Virus record (IMG/VR): IMGVR_UViG_3300020129_000084
Location: 1 to 24,248 of that record
From: a virus
Length of the DNA stretch: 24,248 nucleotides
Reading direction: 5' to 3' (one strand)
Below, in pieces: positions 6,625 to 12,831 of the stretch. How positions within the stretch are numbered: the stretch's first letter is position 1; each line of letters starts with the position of its first letter. The translations under genes were made by a program, and so were the position numbers. Under the pieces are notes generated by a model that was not told the origin of the DNA, made no database searches, and was given only the letters and a program-made list of their open reading frames with translations.

Positions 6625-7041
6625 GACGGACGGCGGAACGCCATCCATGACGGGATGCAGGTTGCCCATCGGGAACCGCTCACGACACGCGCGGCAGTTC
6701 GCTTTCGGTACCTCCACCCCGTTCGCGGTGAACTTCACGTCGTGCCATCGCGTGGCGTTAGCGCGCAGTGTGTTCTCCAACGACTCGATCAACTGGAAGT
6801 GATCGGGATTGATGCAACGCCGAAGCGTGCAGTTCAAGTGATCGACGGTGAGACCTTCGGGGATCGGACCGACGAGTTGCTCGTAGCTGTAGCGATGGAG
6901 CACGACCGTCTTGCCGCGCAGCTTGAACTTGGCGTAGCCGGACGTGTCGCAGCCCCCTGACCACAACCAGCAGCCACAGTCGTCGCACACGATCACCTTG
7001 GTGCGCACGAGGCGGGTCAGGTCATCGAGATGGACGGTCAT
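6607..7041 (-). CDS. HNH endonuclease (HNH_3 type)
   Basis: A 144-residue protein with the hallmark order of the family: CWLW (24-27), HR (49-50), GPIP (58-61), the HNH ββα-metal core D67-H68, N78 and H81, and N90. The core would coordinate a divalent metal for DNA nicking or cleavage. Extra Cys pairs (C19/C22 and C116/C119) may hold structural zinc. The ATG at 7041 overlaps the previous stop as ATGA. Such nucleases can be free-standing homing enzymes or take part in packaging or recombination; this one lies far from the terminase. It resembles the second HNH protein at 13880-14245 but is not a recent copy. Confidence 0.9.
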   Translation of the reverse strand: MTVHLDDLTRLVRTKVIVCDDCGCWLWSGGCDTSGYAKFKLRGKTVVLHRYSYEQLVGPIPEGLTVDHLNCTLRRCINPDHFQLIESLENTLRANATRWHDVKFTANGVEVPKANCRACRERFPMGNLHPVMDGVPPSVLTASR

Positions 7042-7415
7042 GTTCGGTCGCTGGTGAAGTGATCCTCGGTGTGCAGTTGGCTGACATGGTAGAGCAAGGC
7101 ATTGAGTTGCTCGGCGTCGATGTAGGCGAGCACGTCGCCACCCTGCATCTTCTCCCGGTCGGCGTGCAGCACCGCTGCCTCGACGCGCTCGGGAGACTCG
7201 TTGAAGATGTAGCCGTGATCCTCGAACGGCAGCGGATGGTTGTCCGAGTACGTGCAGTAGCCCCAAATGATCGAGACCGACCACTTCGACTCGAAATGGA
7301 CGACGAACTGACGCCGCTTCCACTCGTACTCGCCGTCCAGGTCGTAGCTCTCGAAGTGACCCCACCACGTTCGGTCGCCTACGCGCAAATGATGCTCGTC
7401 GATGACGCTGATCAT
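7038..7415 (-). CDS. Hypothetical protein
   Basis: A 125-residue protein beginning MISVIDEHHLRVGD, rich in aromatic residues and with alternating hydrophobic residues suggesting beta structure in the first 70 positions (for example KWSVSIIWGYCTY). Helical character follows. Both ends overlap neighbours as ATGA (7412-7415, 7038-7041). No motif or family is recognised; it probably acts in the cytoplasm. Confidence 0.77.
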   Translation of the reverse strand: MISVIDEHHLRVGDRTWWGHFESYDLDGEYEWKRRQFVVHFESKWSVSIIWGYCTYSDNHPLPFEDHGYIFNESPERVEAAVLHADREKMQGGDVLAYIDAEQLNALLYHVSQLHTEDHFTSDRT

Positions 7416-7669
7416 TCATCCTCGGTCGCAGCACGGTAGAGCGCGGTGAACATGGATGTCAGCATCGCGGCGGTGATGGGATCGAGCGTGAAGTTGCAGC
7501 CACCATCGGACTGCCACATCGCGGCCGCCAGCCAACACTCACCCTCGTCGTCCCACAGGAATGCGAGGGTCTTGGTGGCGTCGTCGGCCATCAACTGGCG
7601 CATCCGCTCCGCGATGAAATCGCCCTCGTCGTCATCGCCCATCATGGTCACTTCATGACGGTCAATCAT
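7412..7669 (-). CDS. Hypothetical protein
   Basis: An 85-residue protein. The ATG at 7669 (MIDRHEVTMMGDDDEGD) overlaps the end of the previous gene by 8 bp and is preferred over a longer in-frame start at 7756, which would overlap by about 95 bp. An internal Met at position 9 or 10 is an alternative. The rest is helix-prone, with Trp/Cys (FLWDDEGECWLAAAMW) and a small hydrophobic C-terminus. The family is unrecognised. Confidence 0.7.
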   Translation of the reverse strand: MIDRHEVTMMGDDDEGDFIAERMRQLMADDATKTLAFLWDDEGECWLAAAMWQSDGGCNFTLDPITAAMLTSMFTALYRAATEDE

Positions 7670-7988
7670 TGGGGTCGACCACCGCCGCCAGCGTGTCGAA
7701 CGTGAACATCGCGAGGCGAACCTGGCAGGCATGGAGGTTGGCGTGCGCTTGGGCAATCTCGAACGCTTCCCATGCGAGCGGTAGTGAGGTCGTGACGAGC
7801 GGCATCGTCTGTCCGTTGGGCATCAGCATGCCGATGATGTTCCAGCCGTTGTGGACATGCATCTGCCAGACATAGATCACGTTGCCGATTTCGCGTGACG
7901 GTTCTGGTCGGTCGGTGGGAGTTGAAGCAGCCTCGTCGGGCGGCTGCTCGGTAACGGTTACGTCGTCGGGCATCGGTGCATTGGTCAT
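7662..7988 (-). CDS. Hypothetical protein, operon head
   Basis: A 108-residue protein with a Pro/Thr/Glu/Asp-rich, probably disordered first 33 residues. A more ordered domain follows (IGNVIYVWQMHVHNGWNIIG) containing several His and Trp residues. The ATG at 7988 has a GAGAGG ribosome-binding site, and palindrome copy 5 is 25 bp upstream, making this the first gene of a four-gene operon that ends with the HNH nuclease. The family is unrecognised. Confidence 0.75.
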   Translation of the reverse strand: MTNAPMPDDVTVTEQPPDEAASTPTDRPEPSREIGNVIYVWQMHVHNGWNIIGMLMPNGQTMPLVTTSLPLAWEAFEIAQAHANLHACQVRLAMFTFDTLAAVVDPND

Positions 7989-8013
7989 CGTTGTGAACCT
8001 CTCGTGGATTGGC

Positions 8014-8031
8014 CTAACGGCTGGCCGTTAG
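8014..8031. repeat. 18-bp palindrome copy 5 (centre CTGG)
   Basis: CTAACGGCTGGCCGTTAG, 25 bp upstream of the ATG at 7988 and 25 bp downstream (minus strand) of the terminator at 8057-8091. Confidence 0.95.
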
Positions 8032-8056
8032 GGAGTGAACATGGATCAGGGCGCGA

Positions 8057-8091
8057 AAGAACCCCTGCCCCTAGTCGGGACAGGGGTTCTT
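8057..8091 (-). terminator. Strong hairpin terminator of the 9086-8103 operon
   Basis: A 15-bp stem with one mismatch (AAGAACCCCTGCCCC against the complement of its right arm) and a loop of about 5 nt, beginning 11 bp after the TAA at 8103. On the minus strand it ends in TTCTTTC. It closely resembles the terminator at 9259-9288, including flanking bases. Confidence 0.75.
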
Positions 8092-8102
8092 GATCGGTTG
8101 TC

Positions 8103-8270
8103 TTACTTGTAGCGGCTGCTCAGGAATGCCCGAACAGCAGCAGATGGGGTTTGCCCATCACGGTAGGCAGCGTGCCAGTCGTACGACTTCCACGCTGAGT
8201 GCGGTACACCCTCGGAGACAAGGTGCTCGCGCACAATCAGCATCCATCGTTGCTCGTGGTCCTTACCCAC
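8103..8270 (-). CDS. Small hypothetical protein (55 residues)
   Basis: A minus-strand frame from a GTG at 8270, overlapping the previous stop by 8 bp, to a TAA at 8103, just before a strong terminator. The protein reads MGKDHEQRWMLIVREHL and ends AVRAFLSSRYK; it is compact, helical and Trp-rich. An internal ATG at codon 10 (MLIVREHL) is an alternative start. Support is the overlap, the position immediately ahead of the terminator and a natural-looking amino-acid composition. The family is unrecognised. Confidence 0.62.
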   Translation of the reverse strand: MGKDHEQRWMLIVREHLVSEGVPHSAWKSYDWHAAYRDGQTPSAAVRAFLSSRYK

Positions 8271-8421
8271 GATCGTTGCTCGGATGGCGCTGCTTGGACT
8301 CGTTGAGTTCGGTCATCAGGTCGAGCGCGCGTTGGACAGCTTCGTCGTAGCCAGGATCACCCGGCGACAACACGAGACTGAGCCGACGACCACGACAGGT
8401 GCATTCGTCGTCGCAGGTCAT
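8263..8421 (-). CDS. Small Cys-rich-start hypothetical protein (52 residues)
   Basis: The frame begins MTCDDECTCRGRR at an ATG at 8421 that overlaps the previous stop as ATGA. Three cysteines in the first nine residues (C3, C7, C9) could bind metal, but a fourth ligand is not obvious. The remainder is helical and hydrophilic. The longer in-frame start at 8580 is rejected because it lies inside the previous gene. Confidence 0.65.
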   Translation of the reverse strand: MTCDDECTCRGRRLSLVLSPGDPGYDEAVQRALDLMTELNESKQRHPSNDRG

Positions 8422-9086
8422 CCGGGCGTCCCTTCCGGCGTGAGCGCGAGCGCGCCGCCCTGTCGGTGGCTGTACTCGGTGTTGAGCGCGGCCATCGCGG
8501 CCTCGAACTCGTCGCGGGTGATGACGCCACGCGCGAGTTGAGCAGCGCGCCGCTCGGCAGCCATGTTGTGAGCCAACCACGCCGGTCGAGCGATGCCGTG
8601 GGGCGCGCAGTCGACGGCTTCGGCCTGCTGCTGGCGATACGAGTAGCCCACGACCGACGAGCCCTCATCGGGCGAGTGCGTGAAGCAGTACGGCTCGTCG
8701 TCGTAGAGCACGGTGTGTTCGCAATCGGGCGCGAGGCACGGATGCGATCCGTCGTGCTCTCCGATCAGCGTGTCGTGGATCGAAGCTATGCGCTCGTCGA
8801 GGCTCGCCGGGTCAGCGGGCTTCATGTGGTTCTCGATCGCGCCGACGAGGCCATCGGAAACGAGCAACGCGCGATCGCCGTAGAGCAGTTCGCAGATCGT
8901 GCGCTGCGCTTCGCGGATCGTGCCGAGGTAGGCGCGCAGTTCGTTGAACAGTTCCAGCGGCAGAATCCGCTCGATGCGCTCCATGTTGTGGATGTTGTTG
9001 TCGTCGAGCGCGACGGCGATATCGGTCAAACGGTCGCAGAGCATGTCGAGCCCCGCGTCGTTGAGTGGGTTGATTGGGTGTTGCAT
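8418..9086 (-). CDS. Hypothetical protein with Cys/His zinc motif
   Basis: A 222-residue protein. Residues 1-110 are helical and Leu/Ile-rich. The middle has a C117-x4-C122-x11-C134-x2-H137 motif (CLAPDC ... YCFTH), typical of a small treble-clef-like zinc site also seen in the protein at 13017-13292. The C-terminus is Ala/Gln/Arg-rich and helical. The ATG at 9086 has a GAAAGGAC ribosome-binding site and the AACCCA leader motif (9109-9114), and palindrome copy 6 is 35 bp upstream. It is the head of a three-gene operon closed by the terminator at 8057-8091. The function is unknown. Confidence 0.8.
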   Translation of the reverse strand: MQHPINPLNDAGLDMLCDRLTDIAVALDDNNIHNMERIERILPLELFNELRAYLGTIREAQRTICELLYGDRALLVSDGLVGAIENHMKPADPASLDERIASIHDTLIGEHDGSHPCLAPDCEHTVLYDDEPYCFTHSPDEGSSVVGYSYRQQQAEAVDCAPHGIARPAWLAHNMAAERRAAQLARGVITRDEFEAAMAALNTEYSHRQGGALALTPEGTPG

Positions 9087-9121
9087 GACGTGTCCTTTCG
9101 AGGACGGTTGGGTTTGTGGGT

Positions 9122-9139
9122 CTAACGGCCAGCCGTTAG
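9122..9139. repeat. 18-bp palindrome copy 6 (centre CCAG)
   Basis: CTAACGGCCAGCCGTTAG, 35 bp upstream of the ATG at 9086. Confidence 0.95.
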
Positions 9140-9140
9140 C

Positions 9141-9165
9141 AATAACGCTGTTGAACGTTGTTATT
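9141..9165. repeat. Imperfect inverted repeat AATAAC...GTTATT
   Basis: AATAAC and GTTATT flank 13 bp that themselves hold AACG/CGTT. It abuts palindrome copy 6 on its upstream side (minus strand). A related ATAAC-TCT-GTTAT element lies at 16729-16741. It could be a promoter-proximal operator. No convincing promoter hexamers could be assigned here. Confidence 0.35.
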
Positions 9166-9258
9166 CGAGATAGTGGTCGGTCATAGCGAAACGCGTAACG
9201 GTTCGCTCGGTCGTGGGTGGGAGACCACCGGTGGGTGGCGATGGAATCGGGGCACGAA

Positions 9259-9288
9259 GAAAGCCCCTGCCTTGCGGCAGGGGCTTTC
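9259..9288 (-). terminator. Hairpin terminator after the 287-residue protein gene
   Basis: A perfect 13-bp stem GAAAGCCCCTGCC / GGCAGGGGCTTTC with a TTGC loop, 25 bp after the stop at 9313. Both strands end in a pyrimidine-rich stretch (CTTTC on plus, TTCTTCG on minus), so it may work both ways. The flanks resemble the terminator at 8057-8091. Confidence 0.75.
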
Positions 9289-9298
9289 GTGTTCGGGC

Positions 9299-9316
9299 CT
9301 AACGGCCAGCCGTTAG
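9299..9316. repeat. 18-bp palindrome copy 7 (centre CCAG)
   Basis: CTAACGGCCAGCCGTTAG with 3 further paired bases each side. It contains the TAA stop (9313-9315) of the minus-strand gene. Together with copy 6 it brackets the terminator at 9259-9288. Confidence 0.95.
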
Positions 9317-10176
9317 GCCGTGACCGTGACCGTGATTGCAGGCGCACCATCGGCAGGCGTCGCGACGTGCTGCAGCAAGTACTGCGCGATGACCTGCCCA
9401 ACGAACGCGTCCCACATTCCCGCGGGGATGTTGAGTTCGACGACGGGCTTGACCGCGGCCAGCTTGTCGCGCTTGCCGCGCAACTTGAGTACGTTCGCGA
9501 TCGCGGCAGGCACTGGGTCCGATGAGCCACCCGCGCCAGACCCGCGGCCAGCCGCGGAACGGACAAGCTTGCCAATCGCCGCGCCAGGTTTCGGCGCACC
9601 CTTGCCATCATTGGCAGTGTCGTCCCAATCCGCGGGCTTGAGTAGGGACGCCTGCAGGTCAATCGTCGAACGATTGGACCCTGCCTTGCCAGTAGCCGTG
9701 AGCGTGAGCCACACAACGTATTCGTCCGAGTCTGGCAGGTTGCCAGCCTTGAGGAATGCCGAACGCCTGCCCGCGGTGTCGTGCCTGGCGATCGTCAAGC
9801 CCTTGCTAAAGGCAGTGGCGTTCGTGGGCAGGCTGGCGCGGCCAGCCTCAGTGAGTAGGCCCTTGCCAATCGCGCGGAACAGGCCTGTTCCACTGCAATC
9901 CTCCCAATCCATCGCGCCTGCCAGCACAACGGGCTTGAGTGCCAGACCGAACGCGGACCACGCGTCAAGGGTGGCAGGCAGTTGCTCGGCGCGGGTGGCG
10001 CGTACTGCCTTATCGGCCGCGGTCTCGACCTTGCTGAGTGCCGCATATGCCTTGAGTAGCGCGGACTCAACCGCGGCAGGGGCCGCGGTGACCGCGGCGG
10101 GTGTCTCGACCGCGGGGGCCGCGGGTGTCTCGACCGCGGGTGTCTCGACCGCGGGTGTTGCTGTTGCCTTGCTCAT
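9313..10176 (-). CDS. Hypothetical protein with Ala/Pro-rich N-terminal repeats
   Basis: A 287-residue protein. Residues 8-38 are a low-complexity, probably disordered stretch of VETPA-type repeats. A helical region follows to about 105, then a mixed region (YVVWLTLTATG, about 153-163), a Gly/Ser-rich linker (about 211-220), and a basic helical C-terminus. It is a single-gene unit with its own promoter (10245-10272), a strong ribosome-binding site (AAGGAGC) and flanking palindromes, suggesting high or tightly controlled early expression. I do not recognise a family. A DNA-associated role would fit the basic Ala-rich composition but is not shown. Confidence 0.83.
   Translation of the reverse strand: MSKATATPAVETPAVETPAAPAVETPAAVTAAPAAVESALLKAYAALSKVETAADKAVRATRAEQLPATLDAWSAFGLALKPVVLAGAMDWEDCSGTGLFRAIGKGLLTEAGRASLPTNATAFSKGLTIARHDTAGRRSAFLKAGNLPDSDEYVVWLTLTATGKAGSNRSTIDLQASLLKPADWDDTANDGKGAPKPGAAIGKLVRSAAGRGSGAGGSSDPVPAAIANVLKLRGKRDKLAAVKPVVELNIPAGMWDAFVGQVIAQYLLQHVATPADGAPAITVTVTA
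10090..10160. repeat. 15-bp tandem repeats coding for VETPA
   Basis: About four imperfect copies of a 15-bp unit (plus-strand CCGCGGGTGTCTCGA) lie in the 5' end of the gene at 9313-10176, giving in-frame five-residue repeats. Copy number is likely to vary by slippage. Confidence 0.75.
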
Positions 10177-10200
10177 TGCTGTTGCTCCTTGTGAGGTTCC

Positions 10201-10218
10201 CTAACGGCCAGCCGTTAG
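10201..10218. repeat. 18-bp palindrome copy 8 (centre CCAG)
   Basis: CTAACGGCCAGCCGTTAG, between the promoter at 10245-10272 and the ATG at 10176 (24 bp upstream of it), so it would lie in the transcribed leader. Confidence 0.95.
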
Positions 10219-10244
10219 GCGCGTGGCTCCTTGCCACTGAGATA

Positions 10245-10272
10245 ATCGTACCATACGGTACCCCTTGCGCAA
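10245..10272 (-). promoter_or_regulatory. Extended -10 promoter for the gene at 9313-10176
   Basis: On the minus strand: -35 TTGCGC (10267-10272), 16-bp spacer ending in TGG, -10 TACGAT (10245-10250). TGG-TACGAT fits the extended -10 class and is identical to the promoter element at 16694-16702. Palindrome copies 9 and 8 flank it, 4 bp above the -35 and 26 bp below the -10. Confidence 0.6.
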
Positions 10273-10276
10273 GGGC

Positions 10277-10294
10277 CTAACGGCCAGCCGTTAG
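10277..10294. repeat. 18-bp palindrome copy 9 (centre CCAG)
   Basis: CTAACGGCCAGCCGTTAG immediately upstream of the -35 of the promoter at 10245-10272. The remaining gap up to the gene ending at 10434 holds no convincing gene, only the LexA-like box. Confidence 0.95.
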
Positions 10295-10391
10295 CGGCAG
10301 GCACCCCCGGAGTAGGCCCTCCCCAGTGGGTGGCGACAGCAGGATGAGGTAGGAGTCCCACCGAAATCTTGTAACTACTTCCAAACACCGA

Positions 10392-10407
10392 TCGAACGCC
10401 TGTTCGA
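10392..10407. promoter_or_regulatory. Putative LexA/SOS box
   Basis: TCGAAC-GCCT-GTTCGA is a perfect match to the mycobacterial/actinobacterial SOS consensus TCGAAC-N4-GTTCGA. It lies in a noncoding gap between the membrane-protein gene (stop 10434) and the promoter of the 9313-10176 gene. No clear -10/-35 pair was assignable beside it. Confidence 0.6.
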
Positions 10408-10433
10408 GAAGCCCGTTGCTGGAAATCTGAGGT

Positions 10434-10604
10434 TCAGTGCCGCCAGCGAGCCCACACAGCCAGCAGGAGGCCAGCGCCGAGCCCGATCAGCGCGATCCCC
10501 GCTCCCACTGACCGACGATGGTAGGGAGCCTCGTAGCCGGGAGCCCAGCCGTCGAGTTCTCTGTAACCGACGATGTCATAGATCGAGGATCGAGACTTAT
10601 CCAC
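10434..10604 (-). CDS. Small membrane protein after candidate origin
   Basis: A 56-residue protein starting at a GTG at 10604 with an excellent ribosome-binding site (TAGGAG, 5 bp spacing). The first 34 residues are polar, with several Tyr; residues 35-53 form a hydrophobic helix (VGAGIALIGLGAGLLLAVW) followed by a short basic end, so it is a single-pass membrane protein. The longer in-frame start at 10856 is rejected: it would read through the repeat array and overlap the replication gene in another frame. The role is unknown. Confidence 0.7.
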   Translation of the reverse strand: MDKSRSSIYDIVGYRELDGWAPGYEAPYHRRSVGAGIALIGLGAGLLLAVWARWRH

Positions 10605-10629
10605 AGCTGCTCCTAGCCGACGATGAATG

Positions 10630-10794
10630 GTTCCCACTTCCAGTTCCCCCCTAAAGGGGGGGGAACTTGGGAACTGGTTTGGGAACTGGTTGGGAACTGG
10701 TTTGCATAATGCCTGCTCAGATGGTTCCCATTGAGTTGGGAACCGAATGGGAACCGGGAACCGTTCTGCATCATCCCTGCTCAGAGTGGTTCCC
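10630..10794. repeat. Cluster of 11 GGGAAC iterons, candidate replication origin
   Basis: Eleven GGGAAC/GTTCCC copies start at 10630, 10643, 10661, 10669, 10681, 10692, 10724, 10738, 10749, 10756 and 10789, in both orientations. Several are spaced 11-13 bp apart, about one helical turn. Two longer direct repeats share CCTGCTCAGA followed by TGGTTCCCA (about 10711-10730 and 10775-10795). One pair forms a GTTCCCCCC/GGGGGGGGAAC inverted repeat around TAAA. The array starts in the last codons of the Prim-Pol/helicase gene and continues in the gap after it. It looks like an iteron-type origin. Confidence 0.65.
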
Positions 10795-12726
10795 ACCCCA
10801 GCTAGGCAGAACGAGGCGCTTGCCACCACTCTCATCGTTGATCGCGCCACTCTCAATGGCGAGTCGGATCGCCTCGAACGCCTCTGCTCGCCTCCCTCCC
10901 ATCATCAAGGCAAGGGCATTCCGGGAGGCTGGCTGACCGTGCTCGGCCAGGGTCGAGACTGCCTTGTTGACCGCCCGCGCCAGTCGTGTCGTCACCGAGT
11001 TGTCCACAGGCAGCGGTGAGTACAAGCGGGCTTCCCAGGAGGCCGGGTCAATCCTGATCACCAAGTCAGCGACGTGCTCGTTGCGGGCGTAGGTGCCGTG
11101 CCGATCCTTGGCGCAGATCAGTCGCAGCCGACCACCCTTGTCGGCCGACAAGGGCTCTGGCGCCTGCAGCCAGTATTGGGCGCCGCCCACCGCCGCCCGC
11201 TTGCGCTTCGAGCCGGACGGGTGCAGTGGGTTGTCGTTGACCTTGGTGACGTGATCGACGATCAGCACTGCCGGGCCGTCATACCCCTCGTCGGTCACGT
11301 CCGCCAGGCGGCGCGGCACTCGACGCAGCCAGGGGCCGACTTCCGAGTCGTGGTTCTCGTCGATCCCTTCCAGCCCGAATGCCTCGCCCAGCGAGTCGAC
11401 GATCACCAAGGCCGGGCGCCGCTCGCTGATGATCTGCACCAGGTGCTCGACTGCCAGCCGATCGAACGCTGCCTGCGGGCGAATGTAGATGAAGCGCTCG
11501 ACGATCGCCTGATCATGGACGCCCAGCAGGCGCAGACGCCCGATGATCGAGGACGCCACATCTTCCAGGTCGAGCATCAGCACCGTGCTCCCCGCTCGCA
11601 GCTGTTCCGCCGCCGCGAACAGCGCCACCCAGCCTTTGCCGAGCCCGCTGTCACCGTGGACGCCGTTGATCTGGCCCCGATAGAGCAGCGCCTGGCGATC
11701 GTCGCGCTTGAGAATCGAGGGCGATGGTGCCACGTATCGCCCGGAGAGCACGTCAGTCAGGTCGACCGGCTGGAACGATTCGTCGACGGTGTTATTGTCA
11801 CCCAGCAGGGACAGTTCGGGTGCCGCTACGACCTCGACCTCGTCCACGGTGGGCGGGTTCTCGGCTTTCGCCAAGGCCCGACCCACCGCCCAACAGCAGA
11901 TGCCGACCCATTCCCGGCCGTGGCGTTCCGGTGGAGTGACGCTGCGCCACCAGTCCTGCACGAGCCGGAAGCCGTCCTTGAAGGCGTAGAAGCCCTTCAT
12001 TGATTCGTCGGCTACCTCGCACATCGCCCACACCGCGAACGGGTGACGACCCTTGGCCGGATCGCCGTTGCGGTTCGGTGAGTACGCCTCGATCGCCGTG
12101 CGCACGCCGTTGAGCATGTTGATGTTGGTGGCCGTCGAATGGGCGTTGGCGAACGCCAGCAGTTCGTCTTTGCTGACGGCGTCGACCGGACCTCCGTAGG
12201 TCGCCAGGTACTCCACCCGCGGGAATACGACCAGCTTGCTCATCTCGCCCAGGTCGAGTCCCGGCCGATCAGGTCCGGCGATGATGATGTAGCCGCCCGC
12301 GCCGCGAACCTCGCCCCAGCCTTGGCTCGGGAAGTTGGACGTGCCGTTTCCGATCTGCGCCTCGTCGGGCATCTTGAAGATCAGGTGCTGGCCGCGTCGA
12401 GTGATGTTGATGACGGCTGCTTGCACCAACTCGGGCATCCACGCCGGGATGTGCTCGCCGTCGACATCAATGTCGATCGCTAGGCAGCCGTCGCGCCCGA
12501 GCGCCCACGCAACGCTGACGTTGTCGCCCCACAGCTGCATCGCCCGGTCGAAATCCTCGACGACGTGGTTGGTCTGTGTTGACGCCAACTCGTACCAGCC
12601 GTAGCCCGGCATCGGTCGTTTCTCGATCGTGTGTGCCGGGAACACTCGCAGTCCGTAGCGGGCGTATGCGAGCGCCAGGTTGAGGATGGATAGCTCGCCG
12701 CCGTCGTTGCTGTTATCGTCACTCAT
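10771..12726 (-). CDS. Prim-Pol / RepA-like helicase fusion replication protein
   Basis: A 651-residue protein with two recognisable parts. Residues 1-180 are a bifunctional primase/polymerase N-terminal (Prim-Pol, AEP) domain with metal ligands D85-x-D87 (AIDIDVD), RRGQHLIFK (110-118) and a GEVRGAGGYIIIAGP loop. Residues about 345-570 are a RepA/RecA-like ATPase with Walker A GDSGLGKGW (358-366) and Walker B LVIVDS (440-445). The last 75 residues resemble a winged helix. Such fusions prime and unwind phage or plasmid DNA. The ATG at 12726 has an AAAGGA site 7 bp away and an AACCCA leader motif (12745-12750); GTG at 12729 is less likely. It runs directly into the iteron cluster. Confidence 0.9.
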   Translation of the reverse strand: MSDDNSNDGGELSILNLALAYARYGLRVFPAHTIEKRPMPGYGWYELASTQTNHVVEDFDRAMQLWGDNVSVAWALGRDGCLAIDIDVDGEHIPAWMPELVQAAVINITRRGQHLIFKMPDEAQIGNGTSNFPSQGWGEVRGAGGYIIIAGPDRPGLDLGEMSKLVVFPRVEYLATYGGPVDAVSKDELLAFANAHSTATNINMLNGVRTAIEAYSPNRNGDPAKGRHPFAVWAMCEVADESMKGFYAFKDGFRLVQDWWRSVTPPERHGREWVGICCWAVGRALAKAENPPTVDEVEVVAAPELSLLGDNNTVDESFQPVDLTDVLSGRYVAPSPSILKRDDRQALLYRGQINGVHGDSGLGKGWVALFAAAEQLRAGSTVLMLDLEDVASSIIGRLRLLGVHDQAIVERFIYIRPQAAFDRLAVEHLVQIISERRPALVIVDSLGEAFGLEGIDENHDSEVGPWLRRVPRRLADVTDEGYDGPAVLIVDHVTKVNDNPLHPSGSKRKRAAVGGAQYWLQAPEPLSADKGGRLRLICAKDRHGTYARNEHVADLVIRIDPASWEARLYSPLPVDNSVTTRLARAVNKAVSTLAEHGQPASRNALALMMGGRRAEAFEAIRLAIESGAINDESGGKRLVLPSWGGNHSEQG

Positions 12727-12762
12727 CACAGGTTCCTTTCAATGTGGGTTGATGGGAAACGT

Positions 12763-12795
12763 GAGAGCCACCGGGTCGAACGCCCGGTGGCTCTC
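12763..12795 (-). terminator. Hairpin between zinc-finger gene and replication gene
   Basis: A perfect 13-bp stem GAGAGCCACCGGG / CCCGGTGGCTCTC with a 7-nt loop, in the gap after the gene ending at 12832 and before the Prim-Pol gene. On the minus strand it is followed by ACGTTTCCC, a weak U-tract. It may terminate or attenuate transcription entering the replication gene; no palindrome copy is nearby. Confidence 0.65.
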
Positions 12796-12831
12796 CATTT
12801 GGGACGGCAACCCACGATGGGGCTGCCCAGC

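Noticed and set aside
6607-7434. Longer 275-residue form of the first HNH protein
   Set aside because: The extra N-terminus overlaps the whole upstream gene, is Arg-rich shadow sequence, and the ATG at 7041 has the usual ATGA coupling.
9320-10204. A 294-codon plus-strand frame opposite the 287-residue gene
   Set aside because: The minus-strand gene has a promoter, ribosome-binding site, palindromes and terminator; the plus frame has none and is a composition shadow.
10434-10856. A 140-residue form of the small membrane protein
   Set aside because: Its first 84 residues are translated iteron repeats and part of the replication gene in another frame; the GTG at 10604 has a perfect ribosome-binding site.
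11074-12003. Long plus-strand frame opposite the Prim-Pol/helicase gene
   Set aside because: The minus strand carries clear Prim-Pol and Walker motifs here; no ribosome-binding site or motif supports the plus frame.
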